Program-made: the position numbers and the translations under genes
Shown here: piece after piece, positions 27,411 through 27,900 of the stretch
Layout of the letters: every line of letters begins with the position of its first letter
Numbering within the stretch: position 1 is the stretch's first letter
From: Acanthamoeba lenticulata
Taxonomy: Eukaryota; Discosea; Longamoebia; Acanthamoebidae
Direction of reading: 5' to 3'
NCBI GenBank assembly: GCA_002179805.1
Contig: NAVB01001126.1
Span: forward strand, 1-27,900
DNA length: 27,900 bases
Notes under the pieces: generated by a model
The model's database searches: none
What the model was told of the DNA's origin: nothing
What the model saw: the letters and a program-made list of their open reading frames with translations, nothing else

Positions 27411-27900
27411 ATGAACGCCAAGTTCTTGTTTGTTGCTTTGTGCCTTTTCGGCTTCGTCGCCTCGCTTAATGCCTCGAACGTGGCTGACTTGACCAGCGAC
27501 TCTTTCGATGGCTTCATCGCCGAGAACGAGTTCGCTCTGGTTGAGTTTTTCGCCCCGTGGTGCGGCCACTGTAAGCAGCTCGCGCCCGAGTACGTGATGC
27601 TCTGTCAGCTCTCCATCAAGCTGATGCTTGATTTTGATGAGTTAATTTTTATTTTATTTTTTGCATCTTAGGTATGAGAAGGCCGCCGATCAGCTCCAGG
27701 AGAGCGGTAGCCCTGTCAAGCTCGCCAAGGTCGACTGTACTGCTCAGCAGGAGCTGGGTGCCAAGTTCCAAATTCAGGGCTACCCCACTCTCAAGTGGTT
27801 CAGGAACGGTCAGCACACTGAGTACAACGGCCCTAGGGACGCTGCCGGTACGCATTTCCATCGCATCACACTTCGTTATTTGGGCTGCATTTATTTGTTT
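27411..27900 (+). CDS. second protein disulfide isomerase, 3' end beyond window
   Basis: ER oxidoreductase of the thioredoxin fold. The ATG at 27411 opens a signal peptide (about 1-20, [16 protein letters not shown]) followed directly by domain a: [20 protein letters not shown], then [11 protein letters not shown] with Cys51 and Cys54, [14 protein letters not shown] and [13 protein letters not shown]. Exons 27411-27589 and 27672-27847 are visible; the gene then enters an intron (GTACGC at 27848) and leaves the window. Unlike the upstream PDI it has no acidic N-terminal insert and its first domain is closer to classical PDI/P4HB. Whether it has a second CGHC domain and HDEL cannot be seen. Confidence 0.92.

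Overview
The window looks like nuclear DNA of an intron-rich, GC-rich amoebozoan, most likely Acanthamoeba or a close relative. That is inference from style: GC-rich exons, very many short GT-AG introns (mostly 45-110 nt), AT-rich convergent intergenic ends, an HDEL ER-retention signal and a receptor kinase of protozoan type. No bacterial, viral, transposon or CRISPR feature was recognised. Exons were joined by hand from frame, splice signals and family alignment recalled from knowledge, so single boundaries can be off by a few bases.

Left part (1-7679, minus strand): one long gene for DNA polymerase theta (POLQ). At least 24 exons are visible: superfamily 2 helicase, a disordered centre rich in proline-directed CDK-type sites with a KEN box, an exonuclease-like domain and the start of the family A polymerase. 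The polymerase catalytic core lies beyond base 1. It shares a 112-bp divergent promoter with an RBBP9-like serine hydrolase (7792-8521, plus).

Middle (8608-16703): a tRNA-Ser(AGA), then a type II membrane M1 aminopeptidase (8768-13252, about 18 exons), a second inverted RBBP9-like hydrolase (13361-14136, minus), a Yip1-domain Golgi protein (14416-15752), a YciI-domain protein with a likely mitochondrial presequence (16147-16593), and a second, identical tRNA-Ser(AGA) on the minus strand.

Right-centre (16832-20305, minus): a recognisable FANCE homologue with the C-terminal NTTF signature, then a helicase-associated (HA) domain protein without helicase motifs. About 550 bp upstream (20306-20850) is unexplained.

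Right part (20851-end, plus): a single-pass receptor kinase of the TKL type with a cysteine-ladder ectodomain, then two tandem protein disulfide isomerases. The first is complete and ends in HDEL; the second is cut by the window end.

Themes: two DNA-repair genes (POLQ, FANCE) lie within 20 kb, and several secretory-pathway genes (aminopeptidase, YIPF, receptor kinase, two PDIs) are present. I see no sign that they form one regulated unit. The most notable items are the cell-cycle motifs in POLQ, the FANCE homologue, the inverted RBBP9 pair with a near-identical tract suggesting gene conversion, the reading-frame break in the aminopeptidase, and the receptor kinase ectodomain.
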